A DNA stretch of 64,000 bases from Fomes fomentarius (GCA_022606135.1 JABYQN010000002.1:4216001-4280000); one strand, 5' to 3'. Positions 36,290-48,215 are shown, counted from the stretch's first letter. Notes: generated by a model from the letters alone, not told the origin. Made by a program: numbers and translations.

Positions 36290-37330
36290 CTAAACTATTG
36301 TCCTCTTGTCAGCGATGAGCGCACTCCGAGACCCCATGCGAACCATCGCCGTCACGTTGTCGACGATTTGGTTTCTCTGCCTCCTTTGCTGCCTCCTTCA
36401 GGAATCATGCCTCGCGTCCTCCCGGTTTCCCTTTCCTGAGTCTTCCTCGACTTTCGCCTACACCATCTCCTTGTTCTCGCTTCCCGGGATGTACTATATC
36501 TGCAAGAGTGCAGCCCCGACTACCTGTCCGTTGTAACGGGCTGAGGCCCGAGCCCGGCGAGATCTGAGTGCGAAGGGTGTATTCGGAGGACTTAGACGAA
36601 GTACAGAGGTACCGTAGAGGACGATGTGGGACGGGGCTCGGGTGCCAACGCCGTGTACTGGCGTTGGTTCGTCTAGAGAAACGTCACTAGAGCGTAACTA
36701 GGTGAGTCCAAAACAGGAAGGGTCACGGTCACAGTGCCGTTACACCCGTGGACAATCGCAGTTCTGGGATGGGGGCACGAGGGGCATAGGCTGTGTAGTC
36801 CGCCGGAGCGAATGTTGGCTCGGATAGTACACAATTGAGCGGTGATGCCTCCGGGCTTCGTGAGTATGATGGTGAGCATTCACGACTATACATCTATGTG
36901 AAATAGACAGACGCACAGCAGCGACTCGGAATCGACAGTTGTGGCGAGGCTCGCATATCCGCCGCTCTTCCCGTTGATCACCTGGGACGATTCACGAACA
37001 ATCCAGCTCTGGCATGAGCCGCCCGTCACCGATGGCGGACACGAGTGCCTGAGGAGAACGCGACGGTGGTGAAGTACCAGGGACCGGTACCAGCGAGCTG
37101 GGTGATGGCGCACTGGACGATGTCCCCGCCAATGATGAGCATGAGGATCAGTGAGGATGTCTTCGGGGCTGCGCCATGAGTCGCGTTGGGCAGAGAAGAA
37201 GGGTGTGGTGTCCTTTGCGGATTGGGCGACATCATGATGGGTGCGTGGGGAGATGGTAGGGGCGGGTCCTGTGAGGACGGAGCTAAGCAGAGGCGGGGAC
37301 CGCATCGGAGCGTGCGGGAGAGCAACTGGG
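36290..37330 (-). pseudogene. Broken copy of the membrane protein, split by a solo LTR
   Basis: The 5' part (37330 down to about 36930) reads TISPRTHHDVAQSAKDT..FFSAQRDSWRSPEDIL, then shifts frame at the first membrane helix (LMLIIGGDIVQCAITQLAG in another frame), loses a segment after the second helix, and keeps SSQVINGKSG. The 3' part (36290-36532) matches 30975-31290. A solo LTR occupies 36533-36744, and most of the middle of the gene is gone. Compared with 31022-32560 it is clearly non-functional. Confidence 0.8.
36533..36744 (-). mobile_element. Solo LTR, copy 2, inside a pseudogene
   Basis: 212 bp related to 22361-22575 in reverse orientation, with the same TGTAACGG/CCGTTACA ends. Flanks TCCGT (left) and CCCGT (right) look like a 5 bp target duplication with one mutation. 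Shared internal blocks include GGGACGGGGCTCGGGTGCCA and GGTGAGTCCAAAACAGGAAG (this strand). Confidence 0.8.
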
Positions 37331-37655
37331 AGGTACGAGATGAGATATGCGAAGCGTAAGCGAGTAGAGGTGCACCAACCAACCAACTGTGGAAGATTGC
37401 TGCGTTCCCCAGCCTCCCCTCCACTCATCGCAGAAGAGGTTCTGATACTGCTCGCCATTTCCGATTTAGTGTCAGTGAATGCAATTCACCCAGCATGGTG
37501 CGACGCACAAGCGCCCGCGCCTTCCAAATATAGTAAGGATACCGGACGTCCATTATTCGCAATAAATAAAGATTAATTGAGCGCTCGCGGAAAAAAAAAA
37601 CATTGCGAGATTCTGTTGATACGTCCGTGGTCACTCATTGTTTCCTCGTGGTTCT

Positions 37656-37955
37656 ATGAACTCTGCATATGCTTCTGCTTCTATGTCTTTTCTTGATACT
37701 GTGGTCGGCTCACCAGGCACACCAGCGCCAGAAGAATCCCAGCAATGTGGACGATGCAGGCGGGAGCTTTGGCTTTCAGACTTCCCATTGAAGACGAAGG
37801 GTCCCGGAGCGCATGTAGACCACACAAAGACATGCTCAGAATGCACTGCACAAAAGCAGGAATGGCGGAAAGTCCGCTGTTACCTCGATTTGAACAGGTC
37901 CTATGCGTACGGCCTACATGCACCACACAACTCTAGCAGTCCTGATCTGTGCTGA
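37656..37955 (+). CDS. Small CxxC...CxxC zinc-finger-like ORF
   Basis: Start MNSAYASASMSFLDTV at 37656. The frame contains CGRCRRELWLSDFP...KTCSECTAQKQEWRK: two CxxC pairs 28 residues apart, a treble-clef-like Zn ribbon seen in many short basidiomycete proteins of repeat-rich regions. The part after EWRK enters a block shared with 32780-33010 and is probably not coding, so the true 3' end may be a splice near 37870. Function unknown; possibly a mobile-element remnant. Confidence 0.45.
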   Translation: MNSAYASASMSFLDTVVGSPGTPAPEESQQCGRCRRELWLSDFPLKTKGPGAHVDHTKTCSECTAQKQEWRKVRCYLDLNRSYAYGLHAPHNSSSPDLC

Positions 37956-38266
37956 GGCTGTGCAGCCAACTACGTGGTTATATATCGAGGCCGGTGCCCT
38001 CGCCTCGATGCACACACGTTGTGACAAAGTAACGTGCTTTGTATGCTGCAAGAGCATGTTTCTCTCACCGCTAGCACTTGACTTCTTTGTTGCATAGGGC
38101 ACTCGACCAAGTTGTCTCTCCATCCCAGACGTGATGATCGATCCCAATCGTGTGCGAAACTGTACAGATTTCATCTACGCACAGGGTTCCGATGTATTAT
38201 GTGAACAGCTGAGACCCTAGAGAAATCAATGGCGAACCTGAGGTTTTCCCTGCTGACATACCCAAT

Positions 38267-38968
38267 TCAGAACTCTACGTTGGTTGCCCCCGAGGACTGC
38301 AAACGCGAGAAAGTGCCCCCAGTGTACGCTCCGTAGTGCGCCGATTGTACGCGAGACGCAAGCGAGTCTGCGATACAGCATCAGCACGGCTTGCAGAAAT
38401 TTCTATGAATGGTCAGATAGATGAATGAGAACTTACCGCTTCTAACTCCACCCGTCTCGAATCCGAGTATGCCTAGAATCCCCTTCACGAGTGACTTGAT
38501 GACGTACCAGATGCCTAGGGAGAGTGAGCACCGACCACAATCGGTGGGTGTATGCGCACCTCTGAGAACCCACTTGACTGGGGTGAGTATGAAGTCGAGG
38601 ATCGTCCGGACAAACTCGAATAGACCGCGAAGGACGTGCATGATCGGAGACCAGAACAACCAGAGAAAGATGGTTGCAATGGCAAGTCTAACTCCCCATA
38701 TCTTCACTTCGTCGGGATGCTCCTTCACATACTCCTGAACTCTCGTTGAAACTTGGGAGACCCATTCGACAAGGGCTTCAATGGGATGGTCAAAACATGC
38801 TCGTGAATGGTTCCAGACATGAACTCACTCCTAAAGAGCTCGCGGACTTTGTCTATCAAAGTCTCATTGCTAGCTACAGGCACCGTCAGCTATCAGCTCC
38901 ATACCGCTGTCTGAATGAGCTCACGAAGTTGAGTGAAGGTCGTGAAAGCAACTAGTGCGACGTGACAT
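38267..38968 (-). CDS. IFI6/IFI27-like small membrane protein
   Basis: Exons (minus): 38968-38925, 38869-38829, 38775-38560, 38514-38437, 38367-38267; 480 nt, 159 aa. Start MSRRTSCFHDLHS. Hydrophobic helix LAIATIFLWLFWSPIMHVL followed by FVRTILDFILTPVKWVLRG, then IWYVIKSLVKGILGILGFETGGVRS, and the family signature DSLASRVQSAHYGAYTGGTF SRLQSSGATNV. Exons 4 and 5 are 78 and 101 nt, exactly as in the copy at 42689-43453, with the same phases. Divergent from the ABC-class ATPase gene. The family acts at membranes in animals (mitochondria/ER, apoptosis control); the fungal role is unknown. The N-terminal two exons are less certain. Confidence 0.72.
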
Positions 38969-39571
38969 CGGATAATTTAGAGCTAGTCAGGCGAGTGGGA
39001 AGTTAATACAGGTACGGTACATACCTGAAGGCACGGGAGACATGACAGTTTGAAGTCAAAGGGCAAGAGCGCCAATAGGCTACTCGGAATGCGGATGTAC
39101 TGCAGCAACGCGGCCGCGGCAACAATTAAGGTTTCGAACCTGAGGCGGCCGCGCGGCCGTAGCCTGAGCCAGCGCTTCAACGCTGGCTTCGTCCCAGCAG
39201 GACCCTCTTCTCCGCAATAACCCTAGAGTCGGAGATCTGAACATCCACGTACTAGTGCCGGCAGTATCGTTGTTTCACCTTTCAAAGGTGTTGAGAGTCA
39301 CCGGGTGCACTGGTAGTAAGCCGGTAATTTAGCGCGTATACTCACGTGATCATCTCGCAGCGGAGGCTGCGGCAGTGGGCTGCATGAGCAGTCCAAGTTG
39401 CTCAAGTTGCGCCTTATATAGCATCAACCTGACATTCGACCACCCAGCACACTCGTACCTTCGCTCCTTGAAGTATTGCCGCGACTATAGCCAGGAAACC
39501 ATACAAATCGAATTGATTCGTCACTGCGCTGGCACTCCGGTCACACGTTCCTGAGCCTGAGGGACTCCTCC
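38969..39571. promoter_or_regulatory. Divergent promoter region, IFI6-like gene / ABC-class ATPase
   Basis: 603 bp between the two start codons. Contains a GC-rich stretch with paired GCGGCCGC-type motifs (39110-39160) and the short inverted pair AGCGCTTCAACGCT (39170-39183). No ORF. Confidence 0.4.
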
Positions 39572-42336
39572 ATGTCTGCCAACCACGCAAGTAGAGCGGC
39601 TGCAGCATCAGGGCGAGGTGCATACTACAAACAGCTCTACGGCGGACGCGGCAGGGGGCGAGGGCGTGGAAACGCAAACGGCCATCAGAATCAATGGCAA
39701 AACGACCTTGAAGGCGGCACACCGGACGTGCGTGAAACGAAGCGCTTTCGTTCCAACGGTAGGATCTTTGGATATTCTACGCACCACACCGGATGATTGA
39801 TATGACTGCTGCTCCGACATAGAAGCACTCCGCTCATCAGAAGATCTCCTACATATAGTGCGTAGGCTTGGAGGCAAGAACTATCCCGCTTATCGTGATC
39901 TTCAAGGTGAGTCCGAGTCGAACGGGTGCCCTTTCGTCCTGATACTTGAGTTTGCTGAACATGATCTATCAATTACAGGCTCATGGCAGTATCCCAAGTT
40001 TCGTCTCTTTGTTGACCATGTACAAGGCGATGCATATGCTCCACCGAGCAAACTACGCCTCCGTGCTCCTCACTCTGTCGCCCAGTTTCCCTCTTCACTG
40101 TTCTCGAATCGTATCCGGTATGTATTCCGCTGAAGTTGTGGGATAGGCAGTGATCTGATGATCTCTTAGTAAGATCGCGTTCTGCGATTATCTCACGCGA
40201 CATATCTGTGAGGTTGTCGACTCGCAGTCCGGCGCTTCCCAACACTCTGGGCACAGTCCCCGCTCAGGATGGGCAGGGGAGAAGGGCGGTCAGGTGACAG
40301 TAGACAGACCGGGGCAACAAGTCCTCGAGCGTAGTTCGATCGTTATCTCAGGCCCTTCGGATGCAGAGGACGGCGAAGTGGATGATGGAGGTATAGAGCT
40401 CCGCTTCTGCGTTAGTCTTCCTGCGCAAGGTACGCTGACTGTCATCTCATTGTGGCAGATATGGCGCTGGTGTCATGATGTCCTGACACACCTCCAGGCA
40501 GATCGATCTTAGGTGAAAATGCATACAGTATATTCTCCATGGTCATTCCAGCACTCGCCGAGAACCTGCTGTCTGTCTCCCACGACCACGACCGTCTCAA
40601 ACAGTTCATCGACTCTGTTGAGGATCAGGATGTCCTTCGACGGCACATCATGGCCGCAGGTGCGATCGTCTGGCTATCCATCGGACCATTGCTCACTAGA
40701 TGACGTGTCGTCTCCCAGGCCTGGTTGCGTTCGTACCAAACAGCGCAATTCTTCCCCGTGCGAGCGGTGCATCAGACAAACCGATGTCATCTTCAAAGAC
40801 GGTCCCATTCCAGTCTCCTCCCAATCTCGAGAGAACGTTCGTACTCCCGCACAGAGGCGCAGTCACGGGCATGGCCATCCCTCGAGGCATCACCATGATT
40901 GCAGGCGGCGGCTTTCATGTACGTCTCTGCTGTAGTTGCGAACTGGCTAGTGCTTATAATCCGGATTCCGGAATACTTCAGGGAAAATCGACGCTGCTGG
41001 ACGCTCTCGCGCGGGGTTGCTACAATCACATACCTGGCGGTGCGTTCCACCCTATGCTCTCACTCTCACTCTCTCTCAAGTTTTCCTGACCCACGCAAAC
41101 GCAACGACGCAACCTAGATGGCCGTGAGTTCCTAGTGACCTGTCCGCACATCGTGTCAATCCAGGGCGAAGACGGCCGCGCGATCACGAACGTGGACATA
41201 TCTCCATTCATCACCAACCTGCCTGGAGGCGTCTCGACATCGTCGTTCTCGACTCAAGACGCGAGCGGGAGCACATCCATGGCCGCAGGCGTCATCGAGG
41301 TGCTTACTATCTCACAGTGTAGCTGGTGGGTGTACGGTCTTACGGAGTTTGCCTGTCGCGACGGGCCGTAGGCGATCGAGCTTGGTGCGGATACGCTGCT
41401 GTTTGACGAGGATACGTGCGCGACGAATTTCCTCATACGCGACCAGCGGATGCAAAGGCTCATCTCCGCGGACCCGATCACTCCTCTGGTGCATAAGGTG
41501 TGTACTTATGACAGTGCGCGTCTGATCGTCAGTGACGCTTAAGTTTGTAACAGGTCCGCGCGATGTTCAAAGACCACGGTTGCTCGTCCGTCCTTGTGAT
41601 TGGAGGTTGCGGTGCGTGTCGCGCGCTTGTATCAGTCTTGATGTACTGAATGAGCTCATCTCTTGTCACTATAGGTGACTATTGTGATGTCGCAGACCTT
41701 GTGCTGGAAATGCGCGAGTACAGATGCTACGACATAACAGCCGCTGCGAAGCAAGTCGCGCAAGAAATACCTTCCGCAGTGATGGATCATGCAGGCGAGT
41801 GTCCTTGCCAATGCTCTAGTCGAGACCCTCGAGGTGCGCTATTCTCGCCATGTACTGACTGATTGCTCGGAATGACAGTCTCGATCTTTGGAAATGTGCG
41901 CGCGCGAAACTTTGACCCGTCCTCCCTTCCGTCTCCAGACGCGAAACTCACCACGCGTAGACGTACGGCAATTGAGATCGGGCATCGAGAGAGCATCGAG
42001 ACGCTCGACCTGTCTGCGCTCGTACAGCTCACGCACGACAGCCAGACACGAGCTATCGCAGCGTCCCTGAAGCACCTCAACCGCATCGGACAGCCGCAGA
42101 AGTTGCCTCTGAGGGAATACCTGGCCAGGCTCGAAAGAGAGATTGAGGAGCGGGGATTGGACGCGGTCGTGCTGCGAGATAGGATTGACGGATTCCTCGC
42201 GTGGCCGCGCGAGATTGAAGTTGGGATGGCTTTGAACAGATTGGTGTGTGATGATCATGTGGCTGAGTCTGATTGGATTGCACTGAATTGTGTGGCTATA
42301 TATGAGCAGCGCACGGTGTCGATCGTGTATGAGTAG
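39572..42336 (+). CDS. Predicted ATPase of the ABC class
   Basis: Twelve exons: 39572-39758, 39823-39906, 39979-40117, 40170-40429, 40498-40659, 40719-40918, 40982-41039, 41118-41299, 41372-41497, 41554-41611, 41675-41794, 41879-42336; 2034 nt, 677 aa. The N-terminus is Gly/Arg-rich (GRGRGRGRGNANG), which could bind RNA. Family features in order: DLLHIVRRLGGKNYPAYRDL; FVDHVQGDAYAPPSKLRLR; CDYLTRHICEVV; GQQVLERSSIVI; Walker A GGGFH|GKSTLLDALARGCYNHIPG (split by an intron); DISPFITNLPGG; Walker-B-like ADTLLFDEDTCATNFLIRD; VLVIGGCGDYCDVADLVLEM. This is the PF09818-type ATPase known in bacteria and fungi, of unknown cellular role. Intron 11 uses a GC donor (GCAG|GCGAGT, 41795-41878). It is flanked by two IFI6-like genes. 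Confidence 0.9.
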
Positions 42337-42688
42337 CTCGAAGCGATGTGGAGATTGAGTTGACGAACAGCAATTACCCTTGAGTTGAATGCATTGTGCG
42401 ACCTCCCCCTCGTCCGTTCCTCGCGAAACCGGACGGTAGTTACTACTCCGGGCCGCACCTGCGAGTGGCTCGGCGACGATGCGGCACGATAGAGTTTCCA
42501 AGGAACACTGAGAGTACCCAGCTGCAGGGCCGCTGTAGCATTGCTGCAGCATTTACCTTCGCTTCAAGTTCACGGTCGTCATTTGACCCCGTCTTCCCTG
42601 CTCACTACTACTCCTGCGATATTGTACGCCAGTTCCGCGCTACGTACTACAGCTCACTTACTGAACATTTGACACTTACAATTCCCGG

Positions 42689-43453
42689 ATGGAGCACCCG
42701 CAACAGCAACTTAGTGAGTCTTAATTGCTGTGGGCATCGTGCGCGCGCTGAAAGGAGTGGCGGACGTGGCCAATAATCTGGATAGCGAGTCTGCTGGAAT
42801 ACGGAGGGAGCGTTGTCGAGAAGGTCCAGCGCGAATTCATGCCAAGTGCGTATCACCATTCCCTCTCCTCTCTCCTCAATCGCATGCATTGTGGTAGGCT
42901 CATGCTTCCCTTCAATGGATCGACCGGGGATCATGCAGAGCTCTTTGAACGTATCGAAGCTTTCGGCGCATCTATGGAACAGAACGACGAGGGAAATAGA
43001 AATACAGAAGAGTTCAAGCTGACCACTGTGCAGTTCTGGGGCGGCCTGTTTCTGCTCTGGTTGTTCTTGCCCGTGGTGTTCGGCATTGTCAAGGGAATGC
43101 TCGGATTGGTCTTCATACCCTTCATGCCCATCATATGGGTTCTCCGACGTGCGTGATACCTCTCATCTGTCGTTCTGAAGATACCGATTCGGGCTCTGAC
43201 CGGGACACAGTCGTGTGGTTTCTCCTCCGCCTGATCGTGAAGAGCATCCTATGGTTGTTCGGGTTTCAACCAGGGGGCGTCAAAAAGGGTGTGTCCTCTA
43301 TCCCTCACACTTCTGCACTCACGGAATCGTGTGCTAATGACGAGACTTGAAGGTTCTGTCGCCGCAAGCAGCCAGTCGCGCTATTACGGACCATACACTC
43401 GGGGCGCGTTCTCGAGCATGCAGGCCATGGGCGCTACGGATGTCGAGCTCTGA
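42689..43453 (+). CDS. IFI6/IFI27-like small membrane protein
   Basis: Exons 42689-42713, 42755-42845, 42898-43148, 43211-43288, 43353-43453; 546 nt, 181 aa. Start MEHPQQQL. A hydrophilic N-terminus, then helices FWGGLFLLWLFLPVVFGIV and GLVFIPFMPIIWVLR, then LVWFLLRLIVKSILWLFGFQPGGVKK and the signature GSVAASSQSRYYGPYTRGAF SSMQAMGATDV. The last two exons equal in length (78, 101 nt) and phase those of the minus-strand copy at 38.3 kb. The first intron is only 41 nt, so exon 1 is the least certain part. Lies 350 bp downstream of the ATPase gene on the same strand. Confidence 0.75.
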
Positions 43454-43914
43454 TTGAGACATGACGACGGACAAAATGACATCTGGTACCATACATATGA
43501 GCCGAGTTTGGATATGGAAGATGGCGGATGACTTACCCGATCCTTTAGCATGCCGAAAAAGATGTAGGGGCTTTCTTACCAGTGTACCTCGGTGGTGTAT
43601 CCGGAATGCGCGGCTTTGAGCCGTACATATGCTTGCACCGAATATGAACATACATATCACAATCGACATTGAAGGATCAAATCATAACAACGACCTGACT
43701 CTGCTGACTGGTCGGGTACTGCCGTATCGCTATGATTCGGCCGTTGTGATGTTCGCGAGGTCGCCGATGAGTTGTGGATGCTGGATGAAACGTGCATTCG
43801 AGGTGAGAGGAATGGTAGTACACGATGCGCTAGTAGTACAGCATAGTACAGTTGCAATTATAGTAGGCAATTATGAAGAGAAGAGGGACTCGTCGCCGTC
43901 GAGTGTGAGATGGC

Positions 43915-44420
43915 TTATACGAGTACTACCGCCTTCTTCCTGCACTCTGTGGTGCTGGTGAGGGTAGAGAGGGAGGGAGGACAATGGGGTGGACTTACTG
44001 AGCGGATGCAGTAACTTCGGCTGGTTGCTTCTGGTCGGAGCGAGTCCAGGCGAACTTGGTCGTTGGCTGCGGATACGGGCGCATTCGCGGAGATCCTTTG
44101 TGGCATGATACAGAGGATGAAGTACGAACCTTGAGAGCGGATTGCTGGGCAACAAAGCTGTTCTCCTGTGCGTTCCACTTGCGCTGTAGGGCAAGGAGAG
44201 CTTGCTTGAGACCCTCATGGTCGACCTCCTTGCCGGCTACGACGCCGGTCGCGTCGTGGGTGAAGAAGTTCATGAAGCGACTACTGAAGAGGTCGACGGG
44301 GCCGGGTCCCAAGCGTATGCCATGTAGGGCAGGAGGTTTGTTGAAGTGGATGTGGGGAGATGCGAGGAGGGTGGAGAGGCGATCGTTGAGTAAGTCTGTG
44401 TGTGATGAAGTTTCAGACAT
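43915..44420 (-). CDS. Small protein, NTF2-like candidate
   Basis: Exons (minus): 44420-44130, 44054-43999, 43939-43915; 372 nt, 123 aa, introns 75 and 59 nt with good signals. Start MSETSSHTDLLNDRLS. The segment FMNFFTHDATGVVAGKEVDH EGLKQALLALQRKW and the closing EVTASAQKKAVVLV suggest the cone-like NTF2/SnoaL fold common in small fungal proteins; that is a resemblance, not an identification. No membrane segment. The antisense ORF 44056-44565 is a shadow. Confidence 0.7.
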
Positions 44421-45125
44421 GGAGAACGAGCGGAGGGGACACTGGGCTGGATATGTGGCAGAGAGAGGTCTGGGTGTGGTAGAGAGGAGAGAGAGGACGA
44501 GGAGAGAGCGAGAGTTGATGTGCATCGAGACCCAAGGCGTTGTGTGTACGATGACATCAATGTGACATACTTGGACAATGTTTGGCTGTGATTGGTCCAC
44601 TTAGCGATACTGACATAAATTGGCCACGATGTACCCACGACGTTAACTTGGTCTGATGAACGGTCGTTAGCAGATCGTACTGTCCGCTGCCAACTTGCCC
44701 GCCCGCGCTAGGTATGAACCGCTATCCTGAGCGGCTAGAATGGAAGCGGATGCAAGGATCGCGCCCAGATCGTGCCCGATGGCCGCGGCTGCAGGCCTTC
44801 GTCGTCGTGGCCACTGGCCGCTCTCGCTCTCCAACAGATGTGTCCCGCCTCTGAGAGTATGTACATATCATCCATTCATACACCCTCTGACCGCTTCCAG
44901 TGCTCATGGTACATAATTCTATAGCTAAATGTTATCGGTGGCCGAATGTCTTCTGGCTGCTGGAGGTCACGGTGCTATCACGTCTTAAGGCATTGCAAGT
45001 CCAGTCAAACATACTAGCAGTGTGTAACACAGATGTAGCGACACACATAGTACTAACACGGCCTCTTGAGTTCATGGCCTACCTCAATGATATCTGTTTC
45101 ACTCCTGATCCTAAATGTTGAATTC
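44421..45125. other. Intergenic, no gene seen
   Basis: Promoter side of the small gene and 3' flank of the F-box gene. Confidence 0.45.
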
Positions 45126-47342
45126 TTACACCTTACTATTCATCCTCTCGGGCATGGGAGCCCCCGCAAAGTCAAACACCGCAATCCGCGTATCCTTCGC
45201 ATACCCAATGCAGAGCCTCCCAATGGTCTCGTCCCACGCGATAGTTGAGATGTCAGTCAGGTCTTCAGGCTCGATCTCGAACCGCCGGGCGACTCCCACC
45301 TGCTTCGTGTTCACGACACCGTCCTCCATCTCCGTGTCCGTGTCCGTGTCTTCCGATCCCGATTCCTCCCTTTCCCCCTCTTCTCCCGCACCCGCACCCG
45401 CACCCGATGCACTTGCACCAGCCCGAGTCTCGTTCTGCGCACCGAGGAGCTGCTCGTCCCATATCCCACCCAGCAGCCTGATCTCGAACTTGTGCAGACC
45501 GAGCGTGCGGCGCGGGATAGAAACGATGAGAGGCCGTGTGGAGCCGGGCAGGATACGATGTTCGTAGACGTCGTTCAGACTCTGCACCGCTGGATCGAGC
45601 GCCTCGATCTCCATCCACGGCTCGTCCTCTGAAAGCGTGTATCGGTACTGCACCGTCTCGCCGTCTGCGGCGACGACACCGTGACGCACGGGGATGATTG
45701 GCTCGTATGCAACGTCGTACGAGAGCGCCGCGTTGACGAAGATGACGATCGGCTGGGGGACGATGGGCTGAGGGCTTTGGCTGTGGTGGGAGTGGGAGTG
45801 GAGGTAGGAGCGTATGGAGGGATCGTGTGCGAGAGAGGGGCCGAGACCGTGGTCGGAGAGCCAGACTTTCTCCCAGTGGTTTCCTTCTGACGCGTGTATG
45901 GCACTGCGAGCGGTCGCGGTGAGGGACAGAGTCTGGCCGGGCGCGTCGACGATGTCGTAGAGCTCGAGGAAGTAGTAGGGTCCCGGGCTGGGTTCTTGGT
46001 TTGTGCCTGCGCGCCGGACCAGGAGGAATTGCTGTTGGTTCGGGAGGATGGTGAATGCGATGATGGCGTGAGGCTATCACGTTGTGTTAATCCTCGTATG
46101 CATAGATAGGAGAACGAATGAGACGGGACGGACCAACGCTGGGAAACTCGGGTGTGGAGTGCAGTGCATCGTAGTCGCCAGTCCGCCGTCGAGGTTCTTG
46201 TGTACGATGTGGTCTGTCCCGTGACGAGCCTCCTTCATCACCGCGACGATTGGAATGCCAAAGGTGTCCTCGTCGATGTTGATGTTGCTGATGCGTGAGC
46301 GAGACGTGATTTCCGTAAGAACTCGGAATGGGCGCCGCTGCTGGAGGGCGAGGGTTCGATATGCCTCCGAGCGATGGGCCTCCGGTGCTGCGCCATGGTC
46401 GCCATAGAGGAGCTCGAGGGAGGAGAGCGGGATGTGCACGACGGTGCATTCGTACTTGACTAGCCTGCTCGAGTTGACATTCCAATCGGAAGGGATCGTA
46501 TTGATGCTGCCGAGTCTGCAAAAGCGTCAGCGAGATGCCTATGCATATAAACTCGTTAGCATCTCTCACCTATCGGAGTACCGCTCGCGGCGGTAGGTGC
46601 GCGTCACGTATCCGATGACAATGCCTTGCTCGTCATGGATGGTCATGTACTTTGCGCGCAGATCGAACGCCTTGGTGCCGCTCTCCAGCCGCGCGACAGG
46701 GAAGCCGAGCGAGTAGTTGAAATCGGACGTGAAGACCTCGATGGAGAAGCGAGTGCGTGAGCGGTCCGCCATGGCTGCGACGAGGTACTGGCCGCCCGGA
46801 AGAAGGGCGATTTCGAGGACGATTCGGTGCGAGTCGATGTCCCAGCGGCGCGCGCAGGGAAGTTGGTCTTTGTCCCAGTGGCGTTTCAGGGTGGACGCGC
46901 GGGTGAAGAGGCGTTCGGCCTCGGTGCTGGAGAGGTTTGCGAAGGAGTAGCGTTCGGTGGGCGGGAGGGGCGGGAGCTGGTACTGGTGCTGCGTGCGCTC
47001 TAGCATGCGCTTCCAGACCACGGGATCGGTTGTGCAGTTTCTGAATTGTGCATCTACCTTTGGCAGGGGGTCAGCGGCGAAAGCGAGGACTACTAGCAGA
47101 ACTTAGAAGGGAAGCGCGAGACGACTCACTTGTCGCAGGTTGTGTATGTCTGGGACATCCAGCTCGGGAATGATGTGATTAATGATCACGTCGTCGACCA
47201 GCCTTTTGTAAGGTCGCTTGGCTATTATTCCAGCATGCTCCAGCTCTCGCTCGCTTTTGCTGTCGCACTCAGCAGGCTGCGGATGCGATCTGGCGGCGTA
47301 AGCCTGAGCCCAAGCTGCGAAGTGGGAGCTACGCTGGCCCAT
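45126..47342 (-). CDS. F-box protein with beta-propeller-like C-terminal region
   Basis: Exons (minus): 47342-47130, 47057-46570, 46515-46134, 46073-45126; 2031 nt, 676 aa. The F-box spans exons 1-2: VINHIIPELDVPDIHNLRQ|VDAQFRNCTTDPVVWKRML, the usual link to SCF ubiquitin ligases through Skp1. The rest is a large domain of WD-like blades (RIVLEIALLPGGQYLVAAMA; IIAFTILPNQQQFLLVRRAG; ISTIAWDETIGRLCIGYAKD), typical of Agaricomycete F-box proteins. An acidic, repetitive insert lies near residues 575-620 (GAGAGAGEEGEREES). Substrate unknown. Confidence 0.88.
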
Positions 47343-48215
47343 GACGGAAGAGAGAAAGAGACGCTATATGACATAGCCTACGCTGTCCTTGTAGTATATG
47401 AACACGATTGAGATGTCAAAAAGAGGATGCGTTGTACTCTGGCAGACAACGTCGTCGAAATACAACGTTCACCAATTTCACAAGCGCTCATATCATCCCT
47501 GCCGAGTGGCAGTACTAGTGTTTCCCACGCACAGCTCCGTTCAGTTTCGATTTCACTTCAAGTTCCTTCTGGCCTTTCTCCACCGAAGATATACGTACTC
47601 TCGACCCCTGTCTGTGCAAATTTCCTCATGACAGAGACAATTTCGCAACATTCAACCCCCTACTAAGCCACGTAGTAGGTGTGATCCCGACATTTCCAAA
47701 AGACAACCGACATTGAACTTCACAATGTTATCTTGGTCCTGACGGGGTCTATCGGATGCGCGGAGATTCCGCGCCCTTCTCTTCTAGCAAGCTCAACTTG
47801 AGCGCGAGTATCTCCGATCGCGAGTCCGTTCAGCGTGCCCCTCCACTTCAAGCATTGCTCGATATGCCATTCTTGGTAGCCTCGTAAAAACAAGCATGAC
47901 TACTCTCGCACACGCTTCGTAACACCCGAGTCGTATTCCTTAAGTATGAAAACTAACGTTGATCTGCATTCCTTGACAGGAGACCGGTCACGCAGGTTAC
48001 TCTAGTGAGTACGAAGGGCCGCGGCAGTGCCCTTGTGATCATTCATAACCTTCTATTCCCGCGGATATACTGACCACGATGCAGTGTGTCCGTGCCCGGG
48101 CCCTGTGCCCTGCGCGCCAACACTCATCGTGCGTCCTATTAGTAACCTGATTCCTGAAACCGACGCATCCCAACTTCTTACGTCTCTCCCCTCCTTCAAA
48201 GTCTCCTAGCCTAAC

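Noticed and set aside
44056..44565. 169-codon plus-strand ORF
   Set aside because: Antisense to the better-supported small three-exon gene on the minus strand.
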